Positions 41,642-49,711 of a stretch of DNA of 64,000 bases are shown in pieces. The notes under the pieces are model-generated. The model ran no database searches. It was not told the origin of the DNA and worked only from the letters and a program-made list of their open reading frames with translations. The stretch comes from Bacillota bacterium (GTDB taxonomy: Bacteria; Bacillota; Clostridia; Oscillospirales; Ruminococcaceae): contig JAEWLW010000038.1 in assembly GCA_023457355.1 (NCBI GenBank), forward strand, positions 124,001-188,000. Direction: 5' to 3'. Every line of letters begins with the position of its first letter. Position 1 is the first letter of the stretch. The position numbers and the translations under genes are program-made.

Positions 41642-43954
41642 CTATCCAAAATAACGGTAGCCCATATTGATCAAATAACCTTCGCCATACTCATCGCGGG
41701 CGCTCTCGCACACTTTGTATTTCATCTGCTCAGGCAGTGCTTCAAGGGGCACATAATAGCAGCCGGTAATAACCTCTTTCTCGCCTTCCATATTGGAAAT
41801 GCCGACAATGACATAGGGGTTGCCTGCTTGCGGCGCATAGATGCTGGTCAGATCCTTGCGGATAGCCGTCAGCTGTGCCGGATCCATCTCGACAAAAGCC
41901 TTGGATTTTTCGCCATCTGCCCCGTTATAGTCTTTGCCGTAATCGGCATGCATCACAGCGTCGTTCAGGTTGATGAGCTGGTCGGCCGACGCCTGCTGCA
42001 CAACGCCGCCCTGATTGCGCAAATTGTACCCAATCACGCCGACATAGGCGGTTTGAACCTTCGAAAAATCGTTCTGCAGCTGTTCAACCGCGCCAAACTG
42101 CTCCAGAAGTCCGCGGGTATTCTTAAAACTTTCGGTGATGAGCAGCGCGCTGGTGGCGATGGAATATTCCTGCACAGGTTCGTCGTCGGCTCTGGTCAGT
42201 ACCGTTTCTTCCGTTGCCACCGCCATACCGCCTTTGTACTGGGTGGTGACAACCCTGCCGTCGTTCTCGCGGACATACCGGTACTCCATCTCTAAATGGC
42301 CCAGCGCCTGCACACCGTTTTTCAGTTCGTCGACCGGCTGGTTGAGCAGGTCGGTTCGCACAGCCTCCAAAAGCTGTTGCTTTTGCACATCAGTCAGGGT
42401 CAGGGTTTTGCTGTCGTTGCCCAGCGCATTGGTCACTGTAACCGACGACAGCATATCCGCCGTTGCCTTAAACGCCGCATGTGTCTGGCGAATGAGTTCG
42501 GGCTGGCTTTCCAGCTCGACAAGCGCTTCTCGCGCGTCCGGATATAGGCCGTAGTATCTGCGCGAAAGCGTTTTGCCGTTTTTCAGGGTGTAGTTGACAC
42601 GCAACGAAGCATCATAATCCGCGTCCGCAGCGGGGGCTTCCACATGCCCCTGAATCTGGGCCGCATGCGCCTGGCGTATCAGCTTGATGGAATCCGCTTC
42701 GGTAAAGCGGTAATTTCTTTTATAATCTTCCTTAAGCGAGGGCTCGTTGCTGTAACGTGAATCATAGCTTTCCAGCACAACCGAATCGACCGACTCCAAG
42801 GACGGTATGCGGGTCTCATAGCCAAAACCGCCGTACATCACGCCGCCCACCAACAGGCAGACGCCCAGCGTTGTCGCAATGGCCGCGGGCAGCGCACGGG
42901 GAATCGAACGAACCGTCCGGGTCAAAATGACGTCACCGATAAAATACGTAATAAGCGCGCCGACGGCAACCGAAAGCAGGAACACCAGTTTGGAGGTTTC
43001 AAAACCGAACACGCCGCAGAACACCGCGCCCAGCATGGCGCCGCCCACCAGCGTACCCACGCTGCGCAAAAACAGCTGCAACGGCCCTAAGTTACCAACC
43101 GATTCAGCCTGTTCCGAACGGCGTTTTTTGTAGATGAACATGCCGATTACGAACACGATGATACCCGCTATCAGCCAAAGCGCAATGGCGATATTATTAT
43201 CCATCAGCATCTTGTCTAAGTTGGCGCCGTTTAAGGCCTGGCGGCCGATCATAAGCGAAATCGGCGAAAGGCGGTAAGCCACTTCAATGCCATTGTCAAG
43301 ATCGTAAAAGCCGTAGAGGAACGCGCTGCCGATGGCGATAACGGTCACATAAACAGCGGAAAGCGACGCGTTAAGCCCCAGCGAAAAGATCGCTGTGTCA
43401 AAAGTTGTGCCCACGTTCACCGCCGAAAAAGCCGTCAGGGCAAATATCACAAAGGTGACGATCATCCAGCAAAGCAGCTCGAGAAAAATCATGCCCATGG
43501 ATTGACCGCCCACAAGCAGTGCACAGCCCGCGACAATGAGAAAATTCAAAATCAACGGAATCCAAATCATCGTAATGCCCGCGGCCGAAGTCGCGAGATA
43601 CAATTCACTTCTCGTCAGCGGCAGCGCGTGGTAAACGTCCACCGAGCGTTTATTCTGCATATAGCCAAACAGGTTTGTCGCCACAACCACCGGAACGATC
43701 AGCGACATGGCCGTAAAAAACACGACGGCAAAACCGTTATAGATATTGGCGGGGCCCACCAGCTGGAAGGTTCTCACCGCATTTTCCGCATACGGGTAAC
43801 GGAGATATTCCAAAAAGCTTAAAAGATATTGCAGGCTAAAGAACAGAAAGCCCAAGGCGCCATAAAAGAGCGTGCTGCCACGGTTGCGGCGCAGAAGGTT
43901 TTTATAAACGGGCAAAAAACGGGCCATGCTAAAAGATGATTTTGCTGTAGTCAT
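41642..43954 (-). CDS. Large ABC transporter permease
   Basis: A 770-residue membrane protein. About six N-terminal membrane segments, then four more around residues 280-350, and a large extracytoplasmic part of about 350 residues. This layout is seen in the permease partner of YtrA-type GntR operons in Clostridia. The frame opens at 43993, but ATG at 43954 with GGAGGCGG before it is the likely start, overlapping the upstream ATPase gene by 26 bp. The cargo is unknown; cell-envelope stress or peptide antibiotic resistance is a common role for such systems. Confidence 0.75.
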   Translation of the reverse strand: MTTAKSSFSMARFLPVYKNLLRRNRGSTLFYGALGFLFFSLQYLLSFLEYLRYPYAENAVRTFQLVGPANIYNGFAVVFFTAMSLIVPVVVATNLFGYMQNKRSVDVYHALPLTRSELYLATSAAGITMIWIPLILNFLIVAGCALLVGGQSMGMIFLELLCWMIVTFVIFALTAFSAVNVGTTFDTAIFSLGLNASLSAVYVTVIAIGSAFLYGFYDLDNGIEVAYRLSPISLMIGRQALNGANLDKMLMDNNIAIALWLIAGIIVFVIGMFIYKKRRSEQAESVGNLGPLQLFLRSVGTLVGGAMLGAVFCGVFGFETSKLVFLLSVAVGALITYFIGDVILTRTVRSIPRALPAAIATTLGVCLLVGGVMYGGFGYETRIPSLESVDSVVLESYDSRYSNEPSLKEDYKRNYRFTEADSIKLIRQAHAAQIQGHVEAPAADADYDASLRVNYTLKNGKTLSRRYYGLYPDAREALVELESQPELIRQTHAAFKATADMLSSVTVTNALGNDSKTLTLTDVQKQQLLEAVRTDLLNQPVDELKNGVQALGHLEMEYRYVRENDGRVVTTQYKGGMAVATEETVLTRADDEPVQEYSIATSALLITESFKNTRGLLEQFGAVEQLQNDFSKVQTAYVGVIGYNLRNQGGVVQQASADQLINLNDAVMHADYGKDYNGADGEKSKAFVEMDPAQLTAIRKDLTSIYAPQAGNPYVIVGISNMEGEKEVITGCYYVPLEALPEQMKYKVCESARDEYGEGYLINMGYRYFG

Positions 43955-44828
43955 ATCCGACCGCCTCCATTTCATAAATAAATACCTCTTCAAGTGTCAG
44001 GCTAACCGCCTCACACAGGATGGGGGAAAGTTTTGAGACGGCGGCCAGCGCCTCTTTTTCGCCTGCGGCGCACACCAGCGTGGCCACGCTGCCGCGAATG
44101 TCCCTGGAGATGACCGGCACGTTTTCCAGCTCAAGATTTTCGGGCATCGGCTTAAACACCGCCTGTACCTTGCAAAAGCCCAGCTGAATGTGATCAATTG
44201 CGCATTCAAGCTTGAGCGCGCCATGGTGCAGCAGGCCGACGCGGTCGCAAAAATCCTCCAGTTCGCGCAGGTTGTGGGACGAGATGATAACCGTCATGTT
44301 ATATTCCGAAAGCATATCCGAAATAATCCGGCGCACCGCATGGCGGATAACCGGGTCAAGCCCGTCGAATGCCTCGTCGAGCAGCAGATATTCCGGCGCA
44401 CAGGAAAGCGCCAGAATCAGCGCGGCCTGGCGGCGCATGCCCTTAGAAAAGTTTGAAAGTTTGCGCCGGGTGCCGATGGGAAACAGCTCGCACAGCTTGT
44501 GGTAGCGGTTTTCATCCCAGCGGTGGTAGGCGGCGCGGTAAAAATCCGCCATATCCTGCAAGGTGGCCTGCGGGTGAAAATACAGGTCGTCGGAGACGAA
44601 GAACACCTGCTGCTTTTTTTCGGGATTTTCAAAAACGGGTTCGCCGTCGATGCCAACATACCCGCCGTCGGGGGAATAAACGCCTGCTATCAGGCGCAGC
44701 AGCGTCGATTTACCCGAGCCGTTCGTGCCAACCAAACCGTATATACAGCTTTTTTGGATTTCGAAGCTGACCTGATCGAGCGCGGTGCTGCTCTCAAATC
44801 GTTTGGTGACATTCTCGATCTTAATCAT
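43929..44828 (-). CDS. ABC transporter ATP-binding protein
   Basis: A 299-residue ATPase for the adjoining permease. Walker A is GTNGSGKST, the signature is NFSKGMRRQ, Walker B is YLLLDEAFDGLD and the H-loop is ISSHN. A roughly 80-residue C-terminal extension past the ATPase core is unassigned. ATG follows AAGGAGG and overlaps the GntR stop by 1 nt (TGATG), so translation is coupled. Confidence 0.9.
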   Translation of the reverse strand: MIKIENVTKRFESSTALDQVSFEIQKSCIYGLVGTNGSGKSTLLRLIAGVYSPDGGYVGIDGEPVFENPEKKQQVFFVSDDLYFHPQATLQDMADFYRAAYHRWDENRYHKLCELFPIGTRRKLSNFSKGMRRQAALILALSCAPEYLLLDEAFDGLDPVIRHAVRRIISDMLSEYNMTVIISSHNLRELEDFCDRVGLLHHGALKLECAIDHIQLGFCKVQAVFKPMPENLELENVPVISRDIRGSVATLVCAAGEKEALAAVSKLSPILCEAVSLTLEEVFIYEMEAVGYDYSKIIF

Positions 44829-45196
44829 CAGTTTTCCTCCTTGTAAATTTCGCCGGTCAGCTTGATGACCGCCTCTTTGGAAACGCCTGCCTTTTTTGCG
44901 GCGCGCATAGGTTCTTCAATGGCCTTTAAATGCTGCTCCAACACGGCTTTTGTCAAATTATCGCCCGGGCAAATAAAGCTGCCGCGTCCTGCGGCCTGAT
45001 AAATCAAACCGCGGAGCTCCAGCTCCTGATAGGCCTTTTGCACCGTATTGGGGTTGATGCCGATATCCCGCGCCAGACTGCGTACGCTTGGCAGCTGATC
45101 GTCCGCCACCAAAACGCCCTTGCTGATGAGACTGATTATATTCTGTACAATTTGCTCATAGATCGGCACTCTGCTGCGTGTATCTATCGAAAACAT
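44828..45196 (-). CDS. GntR-family regulator, YtrA type
   Basis: A 122-residue repressor. The winged-helix domain holds YEQIVQNIISLISKGVLVAD, DQLPSVRSLARDIGINPNTV and QKAYQELELRGLIY, and the short C-terminal part is the YtrA-type dimer helix, too small for a ligand domain. It heads the operon with the ABC ATPase and permease. It probably represses its own operon at the palindrome 45245-45265. ATG follows GGAGGC. Confidence 0.9.
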   Translation of the reverse strand: MFSIDTRSRVPIYEQIVQNIISLISKGVLVADDQLPSVRSLARDIGINPNTVQKAYQELELRGLIYQAAGRGSFICPGDNLTKAVLEQHLKAIEEPMRAAKKAGVSKEAVIKLTGEIYKEEN

Positions 45197-45244
45197 GGCT
45201 TGCCTCCTTCGTATAGCGTTGAAAACAGTGGGCTAAGTTTTATC

Positions 45245-45297
45245 TGTACTAGTTATCATAGTACATTTAATATAGCATGTTGTTTCCACTTTTGCAA
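45245..45297 (-). promoter_or_regulatory. Promoter and YtrA-type operator of the GntR/ABC operon
   Basis: On the minus strand, TTGCAA (45292-45297), a 17-bp spacer and TATATT (45269-45274). A perfect inverted repeat follows, TGTACTA (45245-45251) and TAGTACA (45259-45265) separated by 7 bp, over the likely transcription start. It is the natural target of the GntR protein. Confidence 0.7.
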
Positions 45298-45316
45298 GCC
45301 TTTTTTTAGAAAACAG

Positions 45317-45353
45317 AAAATATCGGAGCTGCTTCGCACAGCTCCGATATTTT
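45317..45353 (-). terminator. Terminator of the secreted-protein gene
   Basis: A perfect 15-bp stem, AAAATATCGGAGCTG (45317-45331) with 45339-45353, and a 7-nt loop, just past the stop codon at 45364. Confidence 0.85.
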
Positions 45354-45363
45354 TATTTATGCT

Positions 45364-46356
45364 TTAGATAGCAGCGCCGGTGTTGGGGTTGCTGGGGGCG
45401 GTAGGGGTATTGCCGCCATTAGAACCGGTCTGGGGAACAACAACCGCGTCGGTGATAGCCTTGTCGGTGATGACAAAACGTCCGAGGGTGTTGGTGGTGA
45501 AGCTCAGGACTTCATCGTCGGCGTCGTAGCTCGAGTTGATGAGCGAGAGCTTGCCATCGAGGTAACGGTAGACAAAGAACTTGCCGCCGAAGTCATCGGT
45601 GTAGTCGGAAACGTCGATTTCCATGGCGCCGTTGGTGGAGAACTTGGTGCCTGCCGGGAAGGTCAGGAACGCGAAGTTGTTATTCTCATACTTGTTGAGA
45701 ATCTCGGCAATGGCGTTGCTGTTGTGCAGCATGTTGATGTCCTTCATGCCGGAAACGATGACGGTGTAGTTCCAGTTGTCGTCGGTAAAGGTAACCTTCT
45801 TGTTGTTGTTCAGGTCGGAGATGCTGTTGAGCTGGGACTTGGTGAAAACGGGGGTGTCGTTGTCGACCTTGATCTCGTCTTCCTTGTTCAGCGATGCGAT
45901 GTAGTCGTCGGATACAGTCTTGTAGCCGGTCTCAAACGCGACGATAACCTCAACAGCGTTTTTGCTGCCGGATTTCTCGGTCAGCTTCATGGCGTACTCT
46001 TCTTCGGTGGTTACTGAGGGCCAGCCGGCCTTGACGGTGGCAGTGATATAATAGACGCCACCAATTCTGTCGAGGATGAACTCGGACAGGGAATTGCCTT
46101 CGCCGGTGTTGCTGATCTTGAAGCTGTATTCATCAAGCAGGTCTTCCGTCAGGGGGGTAGCCTCCGCGCCAGCGATCGAAAGAGAAACAGGGAAACGGTA
46201 GGTTTCGCCAGGTTCAAGCAAGCTGTTTTTCAGTGTCAGGCCGCTGTCAGCATCCGTGCCAAGTATGATATCGTTTTTCGGATCTACTGCGAAAGCGACT
46301 GCTGCAACCGAAAGAGACAACATAACCGCAAGCAGAATAGAAAGGGTTTTTTTCAT
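45364..46356 (-). CDS. Secreted protein with C-terminal NPNTGAAI motif (paralogue 1)
   Basis: A 330-residue exported protein. The signal peptide MKKTLSILLAVMLSLSVAAV runs to about residue 24 (VAFA-V). The mature part is beta-rich and acidic: LLEPGETYRFPVSLSI, then a middle domain (TFTDDNWNYTVIVSG, NNNFAFLTFPAGTKF) and a late strand pair (YLDGKLSLINSS, TTNTLGRFVITDKA). A Gly/Asn/Pro linker leads to NPNTGAAI at the end. ATG at 46356 has AGGAGG before it. It is a paralogue of 46803-47891. The terminal motif resembles sortase signals, but no membrane helix or basic tail follows. Function unknown. Confidence 0.75.
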   Translation of the reverse strand: MKKTLSILLAVMLSLSVAAVAFAVDPKNDIILGTDADSGLTLKNSLLEPGETYRFPVSLSIAGAEATPLTEDLLDEYSFKISNTGEGNSLSEFILDRIGGVYYITATVKAGWPSVTTEEEYAMKLTEKSGSKNAVEVIVAFETGYKTVSDDYIASLNKEDEIKVDNDTPVFTKSQLNSISDLNNNKKVTFTDDNWNYTVIVSGMKDINMLHNSNAIAEILNKYENNNFAFLTFPAGTKFSTNGAMEIDVSDYTDDFGGKFFVYRYLDGKLSLINSSYDADDEVLSFTTNTLGRFVITDKAITDAVVVPQTGSNGGNTPTAPSNPNTGAAI

Positions 46357-46572
46357 GTGTAATCCTCCTGATAATTTGGAATGCGCATGATTGCGCTGTG
46401 TGTTGTGCTGCTCTTGCTGAGCACATGTCAAAGTATATCGTGATTATTCGTTAAAAGCAATCGGTTTTTGTTACCATTTTGTAATTTTTATCGTCAATTA
46501 AATTTTAATTTCTAAAATTTGGATTAAAAATCGGGCGAATAAGCGCAAAAATCCAAAGTTTATTGCACCTAA

Positions 46573-46593
46573 ATAGTTACAAATTGTAACTAT
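46573..46593. promoter_or_regulatory. Perfect 21-bp palindrome, candidate operator
   Basis: ATAGTTACAA (46573-46582), a central A, and TTGTAACTAT (46584-46593) form a perfect 10-1-10 inverted repeat. It lies about 220 bp upstream of the secreted-protein start at 46356. The remaining 46357-46802 holds only this and the hairpin at 46646-46678. Confidence 0.5.
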
Positions 46594-46645
46594 TGCTTTG
46601 CTTGGCACATTTGCCGCCAACAATAAACATTTGCCGCAAACGAAT

Positions 46646-46678
46646 AAACCGACCGGAAAAATATCCGGTCGGTTTTTT
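46646..46678. terminator. Terminator hairpin between the secreted paralogues
   Basis: A perfect 11-bp stem, AAACCGACCGG (46646-46656) with 46665-46675, and a T run on the plus strand. It lies past the end of the upstream minus-strand gene (46803), so it may act on the minus strand despite the plus-strand T run. Confidence 0.7.
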
Positions 46679-46802
46679 AAGCTTATTCTATGCTTTAAAC
46701 GTCAAAGCAAAGCAAATCGAAAAGCGATTGTAACGTGTGTCTCTTTAAGCGCTGAGAATCAAAATGTCGCATCAATAAATTGATGGCACATAGGTATATA
46801 GA

Positions 46803-47891
46803 TCACGCGGCGGCGCCGGTCGGCGGGTTGACCAGAGCGGGGGTCTGGCTGCCGCCCGTCTCCGTGGCTGTCGTGCCACTTTCGGTTGTAGGGGCCGTTG
46901 TGGAAGTGGTGCTGCCGGACGCGGTCTGGGAAACATTCTGTCCGGCGTTGACAAAAGTACCGCCGTCTACTGAAATTTTGCTGGCGTCAAGCGGTACACT
47001 GGAAGCCACATAGGTGCCCAGCCTGCTGGTTGTATAACCAAAGTATCCGCCGTTGTTCACATCGGAAATCAGCGTCAGGCTATTATCGTCACCAATTTCA
47101 TACAGATATTTTGTGGCAGCGGGCGCTTGAACCTTCAACACGCTCTCATAGGCAAAGCTGGGATGCGCATAAAACGACAGGAATTTGAAGGTCGCGTTGG
47201 GATACGCCCGGGTGATGGCGCTGTTTTCAGTGGTGTTGTAGCCGAGATTAAACCGCTTTACCCTGGCCAGCTTCAGGTTATAATAGCTGCCGTCTTCAAA
47301 ATCCAGCCGGCAATAGTCCAGATCTTCATCAAATTCAACGATCGGCGCGTCGGAATCGACATCATACTGCGTATCGTCGACTTCCTCGCTCGCTTCCTTA
47401 TCATAATAACCGATCTCAATATCCATCTCATACCACGAACGGGAGTCCTTACGTTTTTTATCGCGACTGTTATCGCGCGCTAAAACATAAATAAGCACCT
47501 CGGCGTCGTCGGCATAGGAATAATTGGCCTTGGCTCTGAAATGAAAATAATATTTGTCCTGATTGTTAAGCTTGACAAATTCCGCCTTTTCCACAAGCTT
47601 TTTGGCCGTGCTTGAAGAGAGCTCCTCCTTGTCGGAACTGCTGACGCTGACCGACACGCTGTAAAACTCAAAAAAATCGTCGGTAATGGGGCCGCCCTGC
47701 CACTCGCAGTCAAAGTAATAATCGGTTCCGGGCCACAATACGCCGGTATCCTCTTTAATTGAAAAAACATCCTGGTTGTCGTAATCATCTTTATCTTCAG
47801 CCTCTTCGTCGCGATCGAGCGCAAACACCGATACTGAAGCAACGCTTAAAACCATGGCCACCGCAAGCAGCGCGGTCAGCAGCTTTTTCAT
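46803..47891 (-). CDS. Secreted protein with C-terminal NPPTGAAA motif (paralogue 2)
   Basis: A 362-residue exported protein. The signal peptide MKKLLTALLAVAMVLSVASV ends near ASVSVFA. The mature part is acidic (EEAEDKDDYDNQD) with the same order of segments as paralogue 1: VLWPGTDYYFDC, a middle domain (FKFLSFYAHPSFAYE) and NSLTLISDVNNGGYFGYTTS-RLGTY, then a Ser/Thr-rich linker (TASGSTTSTTAPTTESGTTA) that is probably O-glycosylated or extended, and NPPTGAAA at the end. ATG at 47891 follows GGGGGACGG; the upstream open frame is not coding. Its own promoter region carries CTATAATA-ATGA-TATTATAG (47924-47943). Confidence 0.75.
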   Translation of the reverse strand: MKKLLTALLAVAMVLSVASVSVFALDRDEEAEDKDDYDNQDVFSIKEDTGVLWPGTDYYFDCEWQGGPITDDFFEFYSVSVSVSSSDKEELSSSTAKKLVEKAEFVKLNNQDKYYFHFRAKANYSYADDAEVLIYVLARDNSRDKKRKDSRSWYEMDIEIGYYDKEASEEVDDTQYDVDSDAPIVEFDEDLDYCRLDFEDGSYYNLKLARVKRFNLGYNTTENSAITRAYPNATFKFLSFYAHPSFAYESVLKVQAPAATKYLYEIGDDNSLTLISDVNNGGYFGYTTSRLGTYVASSVPLDASKISVDGGTFVNAGQNVSQTASGSTTSTTAPTTESGTTATETGGSQTPALVNPPTGAAA

Positions 47892-48011
47892 AAATACCGT
47901 CCCCCTGTTATCAAAATTTAATACTATAATAATGATATTATAGCTTATTATTGATAAAAAGCAAAGAGTGCTGTGACACATTATCACAAAAAATTCAGAA
48001 TTGCGCGTTTA

Positions 48012-48665
48012 TTATTGCAACACGAAGAAAAAAACCGCCAAATAATGCAGCAGTGATCCCATCAAAATAAACAGATGGAAAATTTCATGAAAGCCAAAGT
48101 TTTTTGTAAGGGCTGGACGTTTTAATATATAAAAAACCGCCCCCACGCTGTAGCAAACGCCGCCTGCCGCCACCAGATACATGCAACCGGGCTCCATGAC
48201 GGCAAAGGACTGCCAATCGAACACAATAGCCCAGCCCATCAGCAGATAAAGCGAGGTGTAAAGCCAACGGGGCGCCATCAGCCAGCAGAGTTTAACAACA
48301 ATGCCCAGCGCCGCCACCGCCCATATCACCAACAGAAAGCGCAAGGCGGCGGCGTGTGCCATGCAATGCGCGGCAATCGGCGTGTAAGTGCCGGCAATCA
48401 GCACGTAAATGATGGCGTGGTCCAGTTTTCTTAAACGCAGCAGCACACGGTCACTTCCCTTATAAAAGTGATAAAGCGTACTTGCGGCGTACAGAGCGAT
48501 CAGCGAAATGCCGAATATAACGGCGCTGACCAACGTACCCGTATTGGTTTGCAGCGCCCTGGCGCGCAAAACCAGCAAAAAGCAGCCTAAAGCGGCACAG
48601 CACATGCCGATGTAATGGGTAAAACTGCTGATGGGGTCTCTGGCGTGGGTGTAGAAATAGCTCAT
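48012..48665 (-). CDS. Hemolysin III/PAQR-family membrane protein
   Basis: A 217-residue protein with seven hydrophobic segments and the HlyIII signatures: SFTHYIGMCCA near the start, STLYHFYKG in the middle and NFGFHEIFHLFILMG near the end, with conserved Ser, His and Asp that in PAQR proteins bind zinc. The function in bacteria is not settled; some members act in lipid homeostasis. ATG follows AGGGAGG. It is transcribed divergently from the DUF1836 gene and shares its regulatory region. Confidence 0.88.
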   Translation of the reverse strand: MSYFYTHARDPISSFTHYIGMCCAALGCFLLVLRARALQTNTGTLVSAVIFGISLIALYAASTLYHFYKGSDRVLLRLRKLDHAIIYVLIAGTYTPIAAHCMAHAAALRFLLVIWAVAALGIVVKLCWLMAPRWLYTSLYLLMGWAIVFDWQSFAVMEPGCMYLVAAGGVCYSVGAVFYILKRPALTKNFGFHEIFHLFILMGSLLHYLAVFFFVLQ

Positions 48666-48695
48666 GGTGCATAGCCTCCCTAAAACCGTTTAATG

Positions 48696-48751
48696 TAGTT
48701 TTAAAAACTATTTTATATGTATCATTATACTATTATTTAAACTACTTTCAA
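48696..48751 (-). promoter_or_regulatory. hlyIII promoter and palindrome in the shared intergenic region
   Basis: For hlyIII (minus strand): TTGAAA (48746-48751), a 16-bp spacer and TATAAT (48724-48729). TAGTTTT-A-AAAACTA (48696-48710) is a perfect 7-1-7 inverted repeat in the hlyIII leader, a possible operator. Confidence 0.55.
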
Positions 48752-48760
48752 TACTTATTC

Positions 48761-48789
48761 TTGAACTTAAAACAATTTTTTGATATGAT
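48761..48789 (+). promoter_or_regulatory. Promoter of the DUF1836 gene
   Basis: TTGAAC (48761-48766), a 17-bp spacer and TATGAT (48784-48789), 22 bp before the ATG. The transcript would have only a short leader. Confidence 0.7.
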
Positions 48790-48810
48790 GCCGATATAGG
48801 GAGTGATTTT

Positions 48811-49401
48811 ATGAACAGGGAACTGACGCAACCGATGGAACCTTCTTTGCAGAAGGCCGCAATCCATGTTTCAGATTTACCGGCGCTGGAGCTTTACATC
48901 GACCAGGTTATCACGCTCATCGAGCAGGGGTACGCCGCCAACCGGCGCACACCGCAAGAAAAGCCGCTGACCAAAATGATGATCAATAATTACAGCAAGG
49001 CGGGACTGGTGCGCCCAATTAAGGGCAAAAAATACGCTCGGGAGCATATTGTGCAGATGTTGATTATCTATGCACTCAAAGGAACGCTTACCATCGGCGA
49101 AATTAAAAATGTGCTGGATACCCTTTATGCTCTGCCCGGTTTTGAGCCTACGGCGCTGTTTGACAGCTATGAAAATGCGCTGGACAAGCAGGAAAAAGCT
49201 GTCGCATCACTTGAAGAACTGCTCGGGTCTTCCCACCTGTTGGATGACGCCGATTCGCCGGACCGTTTTGCATCCCTGATGGCGGTGTGCGCCATGTCTG
49301 AGGCGCTTTCTCAGTTGGCCGAGCGCATGGTCGCACAGTGTTTTTCAACGGGCGAGAACACGGTTAAAAGCAGTCCTAAACCGGCCAAAGAGAAAAAATA
49401 A
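48811..49401 (+). CDS. DUF1836-domain protein
   Basis: A 196-residue protein with the DUF1836 core (LTKMMINNYSKAGLVRPIKG then KYAREHIVQMLIIYALKG), which resembles a MerR-like winged helix without a clear second domain; the family is of unknown function but is often found in small regulators. The basic tail SSPKPAKEKK ends it. It is divergent from hlyIII, so a local regulatory role is possible. A gap of 22 bp separates a consensus-like -10 from the start. A terminator hairpin follows at 49405-49430. Confidence 0.8.
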   Translation: MNRELTQPMEPSLQKAAIHVSDLPALELYIDQVITLIEQGYAANRRTPQEKPLTKMMINNYSKAGLVRPIKGKKYAREHIVQMLIIYALKGTLTIGEIKNVLDTLYALPGFEPTALFDSYENALDKQEKAVASLEELLGSSHLLDDADSPDRFASLMAVCAMSEALSQLAERMVAQCFSTGENTVKSSPKPAKEKK

Positions 49402-49700
49402 AAAAACCAGCTGCTGGATGCAGCCGGTTTCAGCTTGTCGAAAAAGCGAAGGCGTTTTAGCGGCTTGCACAAGCCTCATGCCGCTTGACGCGCCATCGGG
49501 GAACCACCTTGCGGGGGGCCCCGCGCCAAAACAGTCCGGGGGACTGTTTTGGCTGCCTCTCCTGCGTTTTTTTGACGAATGAAGTACGCAAGCTTTTTGA
49601 AAAAAGCTTGACCAAAAACTTTAACTTGTGCAATTTTTTAGTCAAAAAAAGTTCTTTGACAGCCTGAAAAGCCGGCTGCTGGGTGCAGCCGGCTTTTGGG
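49402..49700. repeat. Structured intergenic island bounded by related hairpins
   Basis: Ends in related hairpins: AAACCAGCTGC (49406-49416) with 49421-49431, one mismatch, and AAAAGCCGGCTGC (49667-49679) with 49685-49697, perfect. The latter serves as terminator for rubrerythrin on the minus strand. Inside are a perfect 13-bp hairpin, GCCAAAACAGTCC (49525-49537) with 49541-49553, and CAAGCTTTTT-GA-AAAAAGCTTG (49589-49610). The flanks are inverted copies of each other, with GACA-x-TGAAA next to the hairpin. No gene is present. Confidence 0.5.
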
Positions 49701-49711
49701 TTCTATTAAAC

